64,000 bases of DNA from Cavenderia fasciculata (taxonomy: Eukaryota > Evosea > Eumycetozoa > Acytosteliales > Cavenderiaceae). Of the stretch, positions 11,515 to 22,835 are shown piece by piece. Made by a program: the position numbers and the translations under genes. The notes beneath the pieces were generated by a model. The model saw only the letters and a list, made by a program, of their open reading frames with translations, was not told the DNA's origin and did not search any database. The stretch spans positions 2,914,674 to 2,978,673 of the forward strand of contig NW_004457729.1 in assembly GCF_000203815.1 (NCBI RefSeq), given 5' to 3'. Position 1 is the stretch's first letter, and every line of letters starts with the position of its first letter.

Positions 11515-13696
11515 TTAATTATTCATTAAATGTGCTGTATTTTTGTATTATTAATAATAGAATGGTTGTGTTTTAAAAAAAATAAGAGTGATAATAATAA
11601 TATTTTGTTAATATTCAAATTGTTTGTAATTAAATTTAAAATACTATAGTACATACATCTTAAAGGTAATCTCATATATTCTTCATCACCAATTACAACT
11701 TGATGTAATTTACCTTGGAAGAAATAGGTAACCTTTAATCTCTTGAATTCTCCAATACGTGGATCCCAAAAGCCAAGAAGATCAGATTTTTTGTTGGCGT
11801 GCAATTCAAGCTTGCTGTCTTCTACCAAATATTGAAGTGGAATGGTGACATCAATATAAGATGGGAAGTCTGGGTGTTGGTCAGTAGGTCTTCCACGATC
11901 ATCCAAAACTCCGTACCATGCCTCTTGTATAATTAAACCATTCTTTGATTGTTCAGTCGCAATCTTTTTCTCTACCGATGGTTTCATCAATTGAATATCT
12001 ATAGATGATCTTTGTTTCTCTTTTTCCATTTCATGTATATATTTTTCTTTCTTTTCTTCAAGATTCCTAAATGAATTAAATGAAATGAAATTAATAAATC
12101 TACATACATATATATATATATTTAAATGATTGGTTTACATACTTTTTATCTTTACTCTTTTGAATTGGATTTAATACACAAAGTTTGAATAATGATAAAA
12201 TGACAGATGGAACTGTAAAGAAGAGTAGAGAATGTTTATAGGATACTTGGGTAAAGATTGGGAATGGGATCTCAAAGGATTGGAACTTGTGTCTGATACC
12301 AATGACATACAAGAATTTTGATTTTGTCACCTTCATGCTGAAATCAATATCAAGAACCTTTGACAATCTTCTTGTGATTGATGTATTGAAACTACCAAAT
12401 CCAAACCCCTTTGATGCAACTGTAAATGAAATAAATGTTCGTTTTGAAATTGGTAATTGTCTTGTCATTGATGTTGTTATTCCATTTCCATATACTCCTG
12501 TACTTGCCTAAAATATAATATTAATAAAATATACATTAAGATATTTAAATATATATATATAGATAATAATATATCTCTCTTTTTTTGTTTTATAACATAC
12601 ATTTACAGAAACATTTAATACTCTATTTTCTACATTTTTCTGCAATATTATACCACCAGACTTTCCTCCAATTGATAATGCAGCTTCCAAAATTGCACTC
12701 AACTCTGGGTTTATATGTCTTGTTAATGATCCCTTTATTTCAACTGGATGTAATCCCATTGATGAAAGTGTCAACTGACCCATTCTAATAATCAAACAAA
12801 TAAATATATATATATATTAGTTTTATATAATATAATAATTCCGATTAACTTTAAATTAAATTACATACGTGTTCTTTGTAACTACAGTTTTAAGTCCAAC
12901 CATTGATTGTAGTGGATAACCTTGATGAAAGTCGACAGCACAGATTGCTTGGACACGATGAGATATTGGTTTGCGTATAACTGTGCCACATCCAAAGGTT
13001 GCCTCCTTTTGAATAAAGTTGTGTTGAAACGATGGAATGATATCAATCTCACAAAAGCCAGTCTTGATGTTGTATTGTTGTTTGGAGTTGAATCGCTCCA
13101 AGAAAAAGGTCCGGTATTGGGCAAAGTAACCAATACTCACGTCTTGCTGACCCGTTCCGGTGAAACCGTCCATCTCACGCTCCTCTCTGATGCCTTGTTG
13201 AATCTTTCCCATTGCTCTGAGTAGGTTGTCAACCTCTTCATACTTGTTGATGATTGCCTGTGAGTTTGTTAGTCCATTGATACCATAGCGATCATAGATG
13301 GCACGTTGTTTCTCATCGCACAGTGTGTCACGTGCCATCGAGATCAATGCAAACTTGTGTTGACTCTCTTCCTTTAGGACAGGGTCTATTTGTTTGTCTG
13401 GATGATATGTAAATGCCAACTTTTTATATGCTACCTGTATCTCTGTTGCTGTTGCCTAAATTAACAAACACATACACAAGCAAAAAGTAAGTAAGTATAA
13501 TGCATCATGTGACACATGTATAATGCAATTTACATACATTTCTAGGGACATTCAATACTGCATAAAAGTCTATGTTTTCGAAATCATCTACTTGATGTTC
13601 GTCGTCAAGGTCTTGTTCGTCATCTTTATCTTTGCCTCCTCTCCTGTTTGAATCCTTTTCAAACTGAGCAACTAGATCTGGTTCGGTTGTACCCAT
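11515..13696 (-). CDS. dnajc11: DNAJC11-like J-domain protein (mitochondrial, MICOS-associated family)
   Basis: Six exons: 13696-13538, 13455-12869, 12784-12601, 12507-12143, 12066-11657 and 11534-11515 (574 aa). The J domain is at about 43-112 (FENIDFYAVLNVPRN, then VAYKKLAFTYHPDKQIDP with the HPD motif, then AIYDRYGINGL). The middle is beta-rich and like the DUF3395/beta-barrel part of human DNAJC11 (SRSV-type ISYGY..QYRTFF, AICAVDFHQGYP). A helix and basic linker follow, then the conserved C-terminal domain NGLIIQEAWYGVL, IDVTIPLQYLVEDSKLEL, LKVTYFFQGKLHQVVIGDEE. The last 20-base exon gives LRSHLMNN, comparable to the SHR end of the human protein. In animals the family sits at the mitochondrial outer membrane and contacts MICOS; that role here is inferred from homology. 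Confidence 0.93.
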
Positions 13697-14246
13697 CTCT
13701 CTCCTAGTATATCTCTCTCTCTCCTAGTAGTTCTGTCTACCTACTACTATAACTCTGATCTACTACTAAATCTAACCTAGAGTATGTAGTAAATATACGA
13801 TGGTGCACTTTAGTTGGTTGTTGGTTGGGTTGGTGAATGATGATCGGCAATACAATGTTTGTTAGTTGGCGCCTTTTTCAAAGTTCTGACAATGTCCCAA
13901 AAAATGTGATGAGTTTGAATCTCACGCAACACTTTACAATCTTGGTGACTGTGCTTGTAAGTCTATTCCCAAACAAAAAAGTGAGTGGTGTAACAAATGG
14001 TGAAACCAATAGATAGATACGATCCGTAACAAATACTTTGTATCATATTCAATGTGTCATCATCATCATTGAACACACTTTTTGTATTATATAACTCTCT
14101 CGATACCATCTTATTTTTTTATTTTTTTTTATTTTTTTTTTACTTCTTTTGTCTGTGTGATCATCGACAACATCCGAATGAAGAACATTCTCTTGGTTAT
14201 TTTAATTAGTTTTATAATTATAAATCTTTATCCATTTAATAGAATC
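13697..14246. promoter_or_regulatory. divergent promoter region, DNAJC11 / pyrophosphatase
   Basis: About 550 bases separate the two divergent starts and hold no gene. CT-rich leader DNA precedes the minus-strand ATG at 13696, and poly-T runs lie close to the plus-strand start at 14104-14142. Assignment as a shared promoter comes from position only. Confidence 0.5.
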
Positions 14247-15345
14247 ATGACTATTACAACAAAGCAAGTTGGTGAGACTGGTACTCTCGAATACAGATTA
14301 TACTTTGGTAAGTCTAAAGAGACATGAATAGAGAGATAAATAGACAGAGATAGATAGATACGATCAAACCCGACCATCTACCAATCAAATCAAATCAGTC
14401 AAAGAAAAGTGATTGATGGTTGGTCGATTGATCGTGGTTGATGATCTTGTATTTCTCTTTCTTTCTTTCTTTCTTTCTTTATCTATTCAATTCAAAACGA
14501 TTATTAACATTACTTGTTTTGCTGTATTATATAGTCCAAGATGGCAAGGCTGTATCACCATTCCATGACGTTCAAATCTGGGCTGATAAGACTCAAGGTA
14601 TTGCCAATATGTTGGTTGAAATCCCACGTGGAACCAATGCCAAGATGGAAATCTCTACCAAGGATTTCATGAACCCAATCAAGCAAGACGTCAAGGACGG
14701 TAAGCTCAGATTCGTTCACGACAAGTACCCATTCAACTATGGTGCTCTTCCACAAACCTGGGAAAACCCATCACACGTTGACACCAACACCAACGCCAAG
14801 GGTGACAATGATCCTTTAGATGCCTGTGAAATCGGTTCCCAACAAGGTACCTCTGGTCAATTCAAGCAAGTCAAGGTACTTGGTGTCTGGGCTATGATTG
14901 ATGCCGGTGAAACTGATTGGAAGATTCTTTGTATTGATGTCACTGATCCATTGGCTAGCCAAATTAACAGTAACTATCTCTAAACACTAATTATTATTAT
15001 TATTATTATTATTATTTCAACCATGTTTACTCATTGTTAATTTCTTTTTTTTTCTTTGTAGCCATTGAAGATGTTGAAAAGGTTATGCCAGGAAAGATCA
15101 ATGAAGTTTATACTTTCTTGAGAGATTACAAGATCCCAGACGGAAAGGGACCAAACCAATTTGCTTTTGATGGAAAGTTACTCGACAAGGATTTCGCCAT
15201 CAAGATTATCGACGAAACCAACAAGGACTGGAAGTTATTGGTCTCTGGTGAAGCCACCAGCCCAATCTCTATTGACTCTACCTTGAAGGAAGGTGTCAAG
15301 ACTCACGTCTGTGGCAAGGAAGCTGCTGAAAAGCTTAAATTGTGA
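14247..15345 (+). CDS. ppa1: soluble inorganic pyrophosphatase (family I)
   Basis: Hydrolyses pyrophosphate to phosphate and pulls biosynthetic reactions forward. Exons: 14247-14307, 14535-14969, 15062-15345 (259 aa). Family I motifs are clear: [44 protein letters not shown], then the metal-binding signature [12 protein letters not shown], then [20 protein letters not shown] and [21 protein letters not shown] with FAFDG. An in-frame ATG 69 bases upstream (14178) would add a hydrophobic segment (MKNILLVILISFIIINLYPF) resembling a signal anchor. I chose 14247 because it gives the usual cytosolic length, but the longer form cannot be excluded. Confidence 0.96.
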
Positions 15346-15667
15346 ATGTTGATTAAAAGTAAATTATAAAAAAATTGATTTAAAAAAACAAAAATACACA
15401 AAACTCTTTGAGAAAGAGAGAAAGATAATAACAATTGTTGTTTGTCTCTCTCTCTTTCTCTCTCTCCCCTCCCACAATATTATTATTATTATTATTATTA
15501 ATTTTTAAAAAAGTATTTAAAAGTTTATTTGTTTTTAAAAAAAAAAAAGAGTAATTGGTTGATGGTTGGAATTAATTAATTTCTGGAGGTGTGGATTTTG
15601 ATTTAATTATTAATGTGAGTTTTGATTTGATTTGATTATTTGTGATTATTTACTTCTTTCTTTTTTT
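15346..15667. other. convergent 3' region, pyrophosphatase / eIF2A
   Basis: About 320 bases between two gene ends that face each other. It is AT-rich with CT/TC, ATT and A/T homopolymer repeats. No gene is seen. Confidence 0.5.
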
Positions 15668-17464
15668 TTATTGTTTCTTTAAAGTATCTAATTCATCTTG
15701 TAATTTTTTCTCTGTTTCAATGATACCTAATTGTTTTGGTGGAAGTGGGTCGCCATTGTCTCTTCTGGTTTTTAAATCTGCAATGTCTTTGAGTTTCTTT
15801 TCGAGGACAGCGATACGCTTGTCGCGCTGCTCCTCTGCTGGCGACTTTTGTGGTTGTGCGGCTGGCTTTGGTGCGCTGGTGGAGGTGTCAATGCCTGCAC
15901 CGCGACGTCTGCCACCGGTGGGGACGGGCGAGGTGTTTGTGGGAGAGGTGGAGGAGGCACCGGTGAGTGGGATGTGGATTTTGAAGCCGGGTGGGTTGAT
16001 CTCGGACGGCGACTGGACAGGCTTGGCTGGTGCGGCAGCCTGGAGTGCACGCAGACTGGGTGGCGTGTATTTTTGGGGTGGGGGTGAGCTAGTCTGCTGC
16101 AACTGGGTGGCGGACGGGTAGACGATGGGCAAGTCGGCAAAAGCGTGTGCCGATTGTGGACGCCAGAGTACTTGGTAGAGCTCGGGGATGTCTTGCTTAA
16201 AGACGATCGATCCGTCGTAACGGAACAACTTGACACCATTGTCGACACGGATACGTGGTGACAGTACGGCTGTCAAGAGATGCACAGAATCGGCAGCCCA
16301 TTCAGTGTAGACGGCGCAATGAGCGGTGGTAGATGCGACACGCTTGAACTTGGTGAGGTCCCAAAAGTCCATGTCTCCTTGCAAATTGCCAAAACCACCC
16401 AACATGAGCAGCTTGCCGTTGGGAGAGAAACGGACGGTGTTTCGGGGCAACGAACCAAAGTCGATGATGGGTGCACCCTTGGCGTTGAACATGGTCGACT
16501 GGAAGGGGTTGCCGTAGCAGACGACAAAGTTGTTGCAGTGTGGTGCCCACTTGACGTCGTGGATGGGACCCTTGATGCCGAGCGAAAAGGAGGTGCCGTC
16601 GAGCGACAAGTACCACAGACCAGTCTCGCCATAGTAGCTCTTGCCGGTCTTGTCCGTGTCGGTGGCCGTGTGAATCAAGAGAGCGTCACCCGAGCAGTTC
16701 CAAAACATCTTGGCCTCGTTGGCCTTGAAAAAGGAGATGTGCGAGTTGTGCTCGTTGGTGTTGGGGTAGGTGTAGATACGACACATACCGGGGATGGCAC
16801 CCTTGCGCTCGGGCACAAACACTGAGAAACGGTATCCACCGCGTTGCTCTCCTGGTGCAAACTCAAACGATGCCAAGTCGGGGAGACGCAGCTTCTTGGC
16901 GGCGAGTCCAATGTTACGTCCGTTGTAAAAGTGTATCTCGTTTTGCACCAAACGGCCGGCGAGCATCTCGTCGTCGGTCCAACGCACCAAAGGCCACTGA
17001 TCCTGATTGCAGTAACGTTGGCCGGTTTGATGCAACACCTTGCACGTGACGAGATCCCATACGACCAAGTTGCTGTCGTTGTTGTTGAGCTCGGGCGAGC
17101 AACGTTCCCATGTGAGCAGGAAAGAGTTCATGGGCGAGAACGACACAAATGAAACGTTGGGGCGCTCAATACGAGCATACACCTCGCAGCTCTCGCTACG
17201 ACGCACCTCAATGTGTGTCGTGTGGACGTATGCAATCAATGCGCCGTCGCTCGAGTATTCGATGTGTTTGCACTCTTGTGCTTGGTCCGAGTGGTAGAGC
17301 TTGTCGTTCTTTCCATATGCTGGTGACGTCTGCGACTGCACAACCGTCTTTGATCTAAGTGTAAATTGTAAGCTTGGTGACGATGACGAGGATGATGAGG
17401 TGTCGGCAGCAACGTTGGCAGTTGTTGGTGCTGTCGATGCTGTTGAGGTTGTACTTGTACTCAT
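15668..17464 (-). CDS. eif2a: eIF2A, non-canonical translation initiation factor
   Basis: Intronless, 598 aa. eIF2A (not the eIF2 alpha subunit) binds initiator tRNA without GTP and acts in alternative initiation. After a Thr/Ser/Ala-rich leader (about 1-30), the beta-propeller begins with LRSKTVVQS and YSSDGALIAYVHTTHIEV. It continues through SFVSFSPMNSFLLTWERC, LARRLRLPDLASFEF-like blades, the strongly conserved AKMFWNCSGDALLIHTATDT, SYYGETGLWYLSLDG, IHDVKWAP, FVVCYG and FSPNGKLLMLGGFGNLQGDM. The C-terminus has a Pro/Ser/Thr linker (about 455-545) and a basic coiled coil (about 550-598, RDKRIAVLEKKLKDIADLK). G/C content is higher than in its neighbours, consistent with high expression. Confidence 0.95.
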   Translation of the reverse strand: MSTSTTSTASTAPTTANVAADTSSSSSSSPSLQFTLRSKTVVQSQTSPAYGKNDKLYHSDQAQECKHIEYSSDGALIAYVHTTHIEVRRSESCEVYARIERPNVSFVSFSPMNSFLLTWERCSPELNNNDSNLVVWDLVTCKVLHQTGQRYCNQDQWPLVRWTDDEMLAGRLVQNEIHFYNGRNIGLAAKKLRLPDLASFEFAPGEQRGGYRFSVFVPERKGAIPGMCRIYTYPNTNEHNSHISFFKANEAKMFWNCSGDALLIHTATDTDKTGKSYYGETGLWYLSLDGTSFSLGIKGPIHDVKWAPHCNNFVVCYGNPFQSTMFNAKGAPIIDFGSLPRNTVRFSPNGKLLMLGGFGNLQGDMDFWDLTKFKRVASTTAHCAVYTEWAADSVHLLTAVLSPRIRVDNGVKLFRYDGSIVFKQDIPELYQVLWRPQSAHAFADLPIVYPSATQLQQTSSPPPQKYTPPSLRALQAAAPAKPVQSPSEINPPGFKIHIPLTGASSTSPTNTSPVPTGGRRRGAGIDTSTSAPKPAAQPQKSPAEEQRDKRIAVLEKKLKDIADLKTRRDNGDPLPPKQLGIIETEKKLQDELDTLKKQ

Positions 17465-18208
17465 TCTTTTATCTTCTATCTTCTTTTAATTGTCGTAATG
17501 TAGTCTCTTTGTCTTTTTCTTTCTTTCTTTCTTTTGTTATATTATCCTTCTTCTTCTTCTTCTTTCCTTTTGTTGTTTACTTTCTTATTATTCTTATTAT
17601 TCTTATTTACTACAAACACACCTAACTACTAACTAAACTAACGAGATCTATTTACACTTGTGGGTACCGAACAAAGTAGTCTTCTTCTTTCTCTCTCTCT
17701 CTTCTGTTGATTGATGAAGAGTCCACACTTTGCAAAACAACACCACCTCCCAAACTTTGTCGATAAAAAAAATTTAAAAAAGAGTATTATTCTTTTCCAT
17801 CTCCCTTTTTAATCCACCCTTGATCAATCCAGTCCTCTCGCCCACTCCACTGGGAAACCGAGTGGAATCTAAATTAAATTCGGTAGGGTAGTTCTCCAAT
17901 ACCACATGTATTACACAAAGATGGTATAATACCACACTATTAAATCAAGATTTTAAATAAAGATAGTATAATTAAATATTTTGGAAACAATATTAATAAT
18001 AATAATAATAATAAATAAATAAATAAATCCAAAAAAGAAGATGAATAATAATAAATTATAAATATGACTTTCCTCATGTTTAAATAAAAAAAATTTTTGA
18101 ACAAACTTTTTAATTTAAATAAATATTAACAAACGCAAACTCTGATTCTTTTTTTAGTGTTAATCATTTCAAGTTTGCACTAACTTTGAAGATATCGTTA
18201 TCGACAAT
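17465..18208. promoter_or_regulatory. divergent promoter region, eIF2A / phosphatase-like gene
   Basis: About 740 bases between divergent starts, with no gene. TC-rich DNA lies next to the eIF2A start; AT-rich DNA with ATA/ATAA runs lies next to the 18209 start. GGTATAATACCA near 17922 is a short inverted repeat. The promoter call is positional. Confidence 0.45.
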
Positions 18209-19378
18209 ATGAGTGATCCTACCTCATCATCAAATAACAATGGAAATTCTGTATATAGTAATGGAGATCAATCAATAGATAGCAATAACAATAATAGTAG
18301 TAGTATAGATACAAGGATCAATGACAATTCACCATTTCAAGCACTTAAAAAGCAACAACAAAAAGCATTGAGCAATAACATTAACAATAGTAATAATAAT
18401 CTTACACCACTATCAACGTTGTTATCATCAACAAATATAAATTCACCATCACCTACGACACCTTTATCAAAATCAACAAATAGTAATAATAATAATAATG
18501 TAAACAACACTAAAACTACTGATACTGTCAAACTAGTAGCATCTAATCCAAATGTTACATTGACATCAACAACAACAACAACATCATCGACACTAGGTTC
18601 AACTACAACTATCGTAGCACCAACAACAACATCATCAAAATCAACAACACCGACTACATTGGCATCTGCAATTCATTCATCGAGTAAATTGTCTCTTCTC
18701 CAACAGGGACCACCTCAATTATCACCATCTGCATTGTTTGGTATCATAGAACCACAATTATATCGGTCCAATTCCTTTATACCCGTTAATTTTCCCTTTA
18801 TTAAATTATTATCACTTAAAACCGTTGTACAATTATCACCCGAAGTCCCTATCAAGGCTGTTACTAGCTTCTTGGAAGAAAATAATATTAACCTTGTATG
18901 TTAAACTAATAACAACAAACAAACAATCAAACTCATTTCATACAAAACTAACAATTGTATGTTTTATTTTCTTCTTTTTTAGATACATCTTGGATTAAAA
19001 GCATGGAAAGCAGATGCATCATGGAAACCAGTTACAGAAGAATTAATTAAAGAAACATTAGAGATTGTATTGAATTATGATAATTATCCATTGATGATCA
19101 CTTGTACAAGTGGTATTCATCAGACTGGTGTATTGGTTGGATGTCTACGAAGACTACAAAATTGGAATCTAACATCGATCTTGGTGGAATACGGTAGTTT
19201 TACCGGTCAGAGCAACACTAGATATGTAAACGAACAATTTATTGAACTTTTCGACGTTGATTTGGTTACTCTTCCAACAAGTAATCTCCTTCCCAATTGG
19301 TTTAAAGAACAACAAAAAATGCTTGAAGAAGAAGAAGAGGAAGAAGAAGAAAAGAAAAGAAAATTGGATACAATATAA
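18209..19378 (+). CDS. plant/fungi atypical dual-specificity phosphatase (PFA-DSP, Siw14/Oca-like), probably catalytically altered
   Basis: Exons 18209-18895 and 18983-19378 (360 aa). Residues 1-165 are a low-complexity Asn/Ser/Thr-rich leader. The PFA-DSP domain (about 170-325) starts with PPQLSPSALFGIIEPQLYRS and SLKTVVQLSPEVP, with IHLGLKAWK after the intron. The P-loop reads ITCTSGIHQTGVLVGCLRR, whereas active members have HCxxGxxRTG. The cysteine is kept, but the preceding His is Thr and the CX5R arginine is Gln. Active members hydrolyse phosphotyrosine or inositol pyrophosphates; this copy may bind rather than hydrolyse. It ends with a Glu/Lys-rich tail. The VIP1 kinase in the same window acts in inositol pyrophosphate metabolism, but at 17 kb distance this is probably coincidence. 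Confidence 0.85.
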
Positions 19379-19454
19379 ATCAATTTCATTATTATTATTA
19401 TCTATCTAAATCCACTAGATCTATTTTTGATTGATTTTTAGTTTATAGTTTAAA

Positions 19455-19499
<45 letters not shown>

Positions 19500-19569
19500 T
19501 ATTATGAATCGCATGTATTATTAATATTATCTATTCTTTCTATCTATCTATCTTATCTTTATATTAAAT

Positions 19570-20953
19570 TTAGATTGATAAATTTGAAATCTTTTCGGTA
19601 AGTTCTTCTGGTGTGGATTCTTCCTTTTTGTCAGAAGCAGCGGCGGCTGTGAATTCATCAAGACGATCTTCATATTCTTCCATAGAGATGACTTTGTGTG
19701 ATTCCTTGTGACCTCTTTCGTCTTGGTCAATGTCAAGACAGTCTTGGCAGACGACGGCGGCGCATTCAATGCAGTATGCCTCTGGGAGGTTATCGAGACA
19801 CCATTGGCAATCATCGATGATGACGACGGCTTCACGGGCCTTTTGGGCGGCAGCAAGACGTGGCTTGACGATGATTTCGTAGGATTCGGCACGGAGAATA
19901 TCGAGATCAAAGTTCTTGAGACGGTCTCTGTACGATGGAACGTCGTCGAGAATACGTCCAAAGACAGCATTGTCTTTGATGACACTCTTGTCGAGTCTGA
20001 GCAAAGCAAAGATAGTGTCGGTATTTTTAGTGGCCAAAATCTCCTTTTCCAAGATGCCGCACAAGGCAAGACCAAAACTGAGCAAAAAGTTACGTCCACC
20101 CTTGAAGAATTCGTCAAAGTAACGGAAGAGCTCTTGGAATGGCAAGCAATGTACGCAGAGACCGAGGAACCAACGTTGGCAGATGGTGCCAGCCTCAATC
20201 AAATTTTCTTGGAGGTGTTTGGTGACGGCTGGGTGCACCTTGTCGAGGATCTTAAAGAATGTTTGTGCCTCTGTGCCAAACGAGACGGCTTCAGCTCTCC
20301 AAAAGCCTGGCAACAACATACTATTAATTTTCAATAAAATTGCAATCGTTTCTTCTTCATCCAAAGTCAATAATAAAAAGCTGGTTACATATGAAATACC
20401 TTGTTGATAATCTCCAATACTAAGAATATAGATAGATTATTCAAAAAAACCATCACCAAAGTCAATATTGATCCATATGTAGAATATAGTTGTTGAAAAT
20501 GATAATTTAAATTAGCAATCTTGTTTTACTTCTTCTGCTTCTTCTTCTTCTTCTTTGAATTCTTTCTTCTCTTCTTTCCTCTCTTCATCTTCTTGACATA
20601 TGTATTCAATCTCTTGACCGTTCGTATACGATGTGTGATTATGACTATGACTGTGACTATGATGATGATTATGATACTAACCTCTTGCTAATATAATTGA
20701 GGATACGGACTAACTTCTTTTTACTGTCTTCATTGTGAAAGGTACGTTCAGCGTCGAGAATAAAGATACGATCAGGTTCTTGAGTTCCATATTCTATTTT
20801 AACAATCTCTTCTTTAGACATTCTTAGGTATTCTTTCCATTTGGCAGCACGCTCTACCAAAGCATCGATACCTTGTTCCTTGATGTATCCTTGATCCATT
20901 GACAACAATGGTTGCTTAAACTCGTCTTCCCAAAAGTTTGGTAATCTTAACAT
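19570..20953 (-). CDS. TBC-domain Rab GAP with C-terminal B-box-like zinc finger
   Basis: Exons 20953-20682 and 20419-19570 (373 aa), with a 262-base intron. A short N-terminal part (LPNFWEDEFKQPLLSMDQGY) is followed by a TBC domain (about 45-270). Both catalytic fingers are visible: the arginine finger in RIFILDAERTF (IxxDxxR) and the glutamine finger in IGDYQQGISYV, rebuilt across the intron, so GAP activity on a Rab is expected. The C-terminus (about 300-345) has CQWC, CIEC, CQDC and then HKESH, with spacing like a B-box/ZZ type finger, then an acidic tail. Closest to the GRTP1/TBC1D type of small TBC proteins; the Rab partner is unknown. Confidence 0.9.
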
Positions 20954-21279
20954 CTTTTATAGTCCTCTTTTATTCTTAAATAATAGTAATAAAACAATAA
21001 ACTAACTATTCTTCTTCTTTATAATACAAAATTAAGTAATAAATAAATATAAATAAAGTAGTATTCTAAAAAAACGAATGTTCATAGATTAGAGTGTTTG
21101 TTGGGGTTTCAAAAAAAAATCAAAAATACTTTTATTATCTTTCAAAATCAATTGATGAATTTTCGTTGTTTGTTTAATTTTATATATGTAATAAGATAAG
21201 AGATAATAATGTATATACATTTTAGGTTTATTATTTTAAAAGATCACAGGGCATTAGAGCAAGAAAGTATTATTTATAC
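20954..21279. other. spacer between the TBC start and the lysozyme end
   Basis: About 330 AT-rich bases with homopolymer A/T runs. They hold the upstream region of the TBC gene and the 3' end of the lysozyme gene. No other feature seen. Confidence 0.45.
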
Positions 21280-22562
21280 TTATACTTGTCCGCTGCTTCC
21301 AGATGTAGAAGAGGTAGCAGAGGTACTTCCGCTATTACCAGAGGTACTTCCACTAGATCCAGAGGTAGAAGAGGTACCAGAGGTACTTCCGCTTGAACCA
21401 GAGGTACTAGAGGTACCAGAGGTACTTCCACTCGAACCAGAGGTACTACTACTACCTCCACCTGATGTGCTTCCACTAGTGCCAGAGGTGCTAGAGGTAC
21501 CGGAGGTACTGGCACCGGAGGTACTTGCACCAGAGGTAATTGCACCAGATGTACTATCACTATTTCCACTAGTACCAGAGGTACCAGAGGTACTGGCACC
21601 CGAGGTACTGGCACCCGAGGTACTTGCACCAGAGGTAATTGCACCAGATGTACTATCGCTCGATGTAGTAGTTGATGATGAAGAAGAAGTACTAGTTGAA
21701 GAACCAGTGAAATAGTTCATATCAACATAAACACCACATTGTGATTTGTTTTCGTCATATTGCTTCATGGCTGGAGTCTTCCATCCGGCAAATTGGAAGA
21801 ACTTTGGATCACTAAAAGAAGGATTGCCATCATAATGAGCGTACCACAATGGATATTGCGAGAGTGATGAAAGTGAACCAACTACAAGAGGCCATTCTCC
21901 ACTAGAAGTGTAGATACCTACATTGACACCGAGAGAAGCGGCAGTTTGGACGGCTTGAGTCACAAAGGCAGTGTTTGCAGAGGTACTACCCCAACATCCA
22001 GTGCATTGCTCGACATCAATCCAAAGTGTACCAAAATTAACACCATTTGATTGACAGTAAGAAACCAATTGCTTGACTGCAGAACTAATTGGATTATTAC
22101 CACCGCATTGTGAACAAAAGAATGCATACTATATATAGTAGATTGAAATATATACAAATTAGTAACAAAAAAAAAAGAAAAGAATGGGGGTTCTATAAAC
22201 CTTTTAAATACGTACGACATCAATTGGGCTAGAAGCAAATCCTGAAGAAACTGCCAATTTAAATGCAGATGCCACTGTTATTATTATTATTATAATAGTC
22301 ATAAATCAATTTGGTTAGTTATAATTCTCTGTTAAAAAAACTCAACAATTAATTGTTTATACATACAATGTTGATTTAATCCGTGACCACCATCCCAGCC
22401 TTGGATAATTAACTTTTGATTAAGAGATGCCAAACACTTTAAATCAGATGATGTAAGAGTGCCCGATACATCCATATTAACGTCAACTGCATATGATGCA
22501 TTGACAATAGATTGGGTGCACAAAGAGATAATTAAAAATAATGCTATTATTGATTTATTCAT
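21280..22562 (-). CDS. secreted GH25 lysozyme with Ser/Thr/Gly-rich repeat tail
   Basis: Exons 22562-22367, 22274-22216 and 22128-21280 (367 aa). A signal peptide (about 1-22, SIIALFLIISLCTQSIVNA) is followed by the GH25 barrel: AVDVNMDVSG, IIQGWDGGHGLNQH, YAFFCSQCGGNNPISSAV, the catalytic DxE in FGTLWIDVEQCTG, then VGIYTSSGEWPLVVG, YPLWYAHYDG and CGVYVDMNYFTG. Lysozymes of this kind in amoebae cut bacterial peptidoglycan in phagosomes. Residues about 221-367 are degenerate repeats of STSGAS/SGTSGTS/SGSSGSTS, likely a heavily O-glycosylated tail. No GPI signal is visible at the end (SSTSGSSGQV). Confidence 0.93.
21283..21665. repeat. degenerate tandem repeats coding for the lysozyme tail
   Basis: Repeats built on units such as CCAGAGGTAC, CTTCCGCT/CCACTAG and CACCAGAGGTA on the plus strand, in blocks of about 18-60 bases. 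The block around 21497-21569 recurs around 21584-21656 with very few changes, a sign of recent duplication within the exon. Confidence 0.8.
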
Positions 22563-22835
22563 TTTTTGCTACTATCTATAATGTGAATAATTAGAGAATG
22601 AATTCATGTTGAGAGAACCCAAACATGTTCCTAGTTGATGATGTCACGATTAAATTACAGAATTTTAAAAAATGAATCGAATTCCGTTTAGTAAGATATT
22701 TTTGATATTTCGTTATCCACTGATCGAGACAACCGGTCTAACCAAAAATATGAGGTCAGAAATGCCCCTCAAACTTTTCCAAAGACTAGTCTTGGAATTC
22801 CTTTTTAGTACCAAATTTATTTATTATACAATCGG

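Noticed and set aside
13920-13965. GTTTGAATCTCAC, resembling a tRNA T-arm
   Set aside because: No matching A box, acceptor stem or cloverleaf around it.
16280-16825. 181-codon plus-strand frame opposite eIF2A
   Set aside because: Shadow of the G/C-rich eIF2A coding strand; no domain, while the minus strand carries all eIF2A motifs.
19708-20337. 209-codon plus-strand frame opposite the TBC gene
   Set aside because: Antisense shadow; the minus strand encodes a clear TBC domain with correct splice sites.
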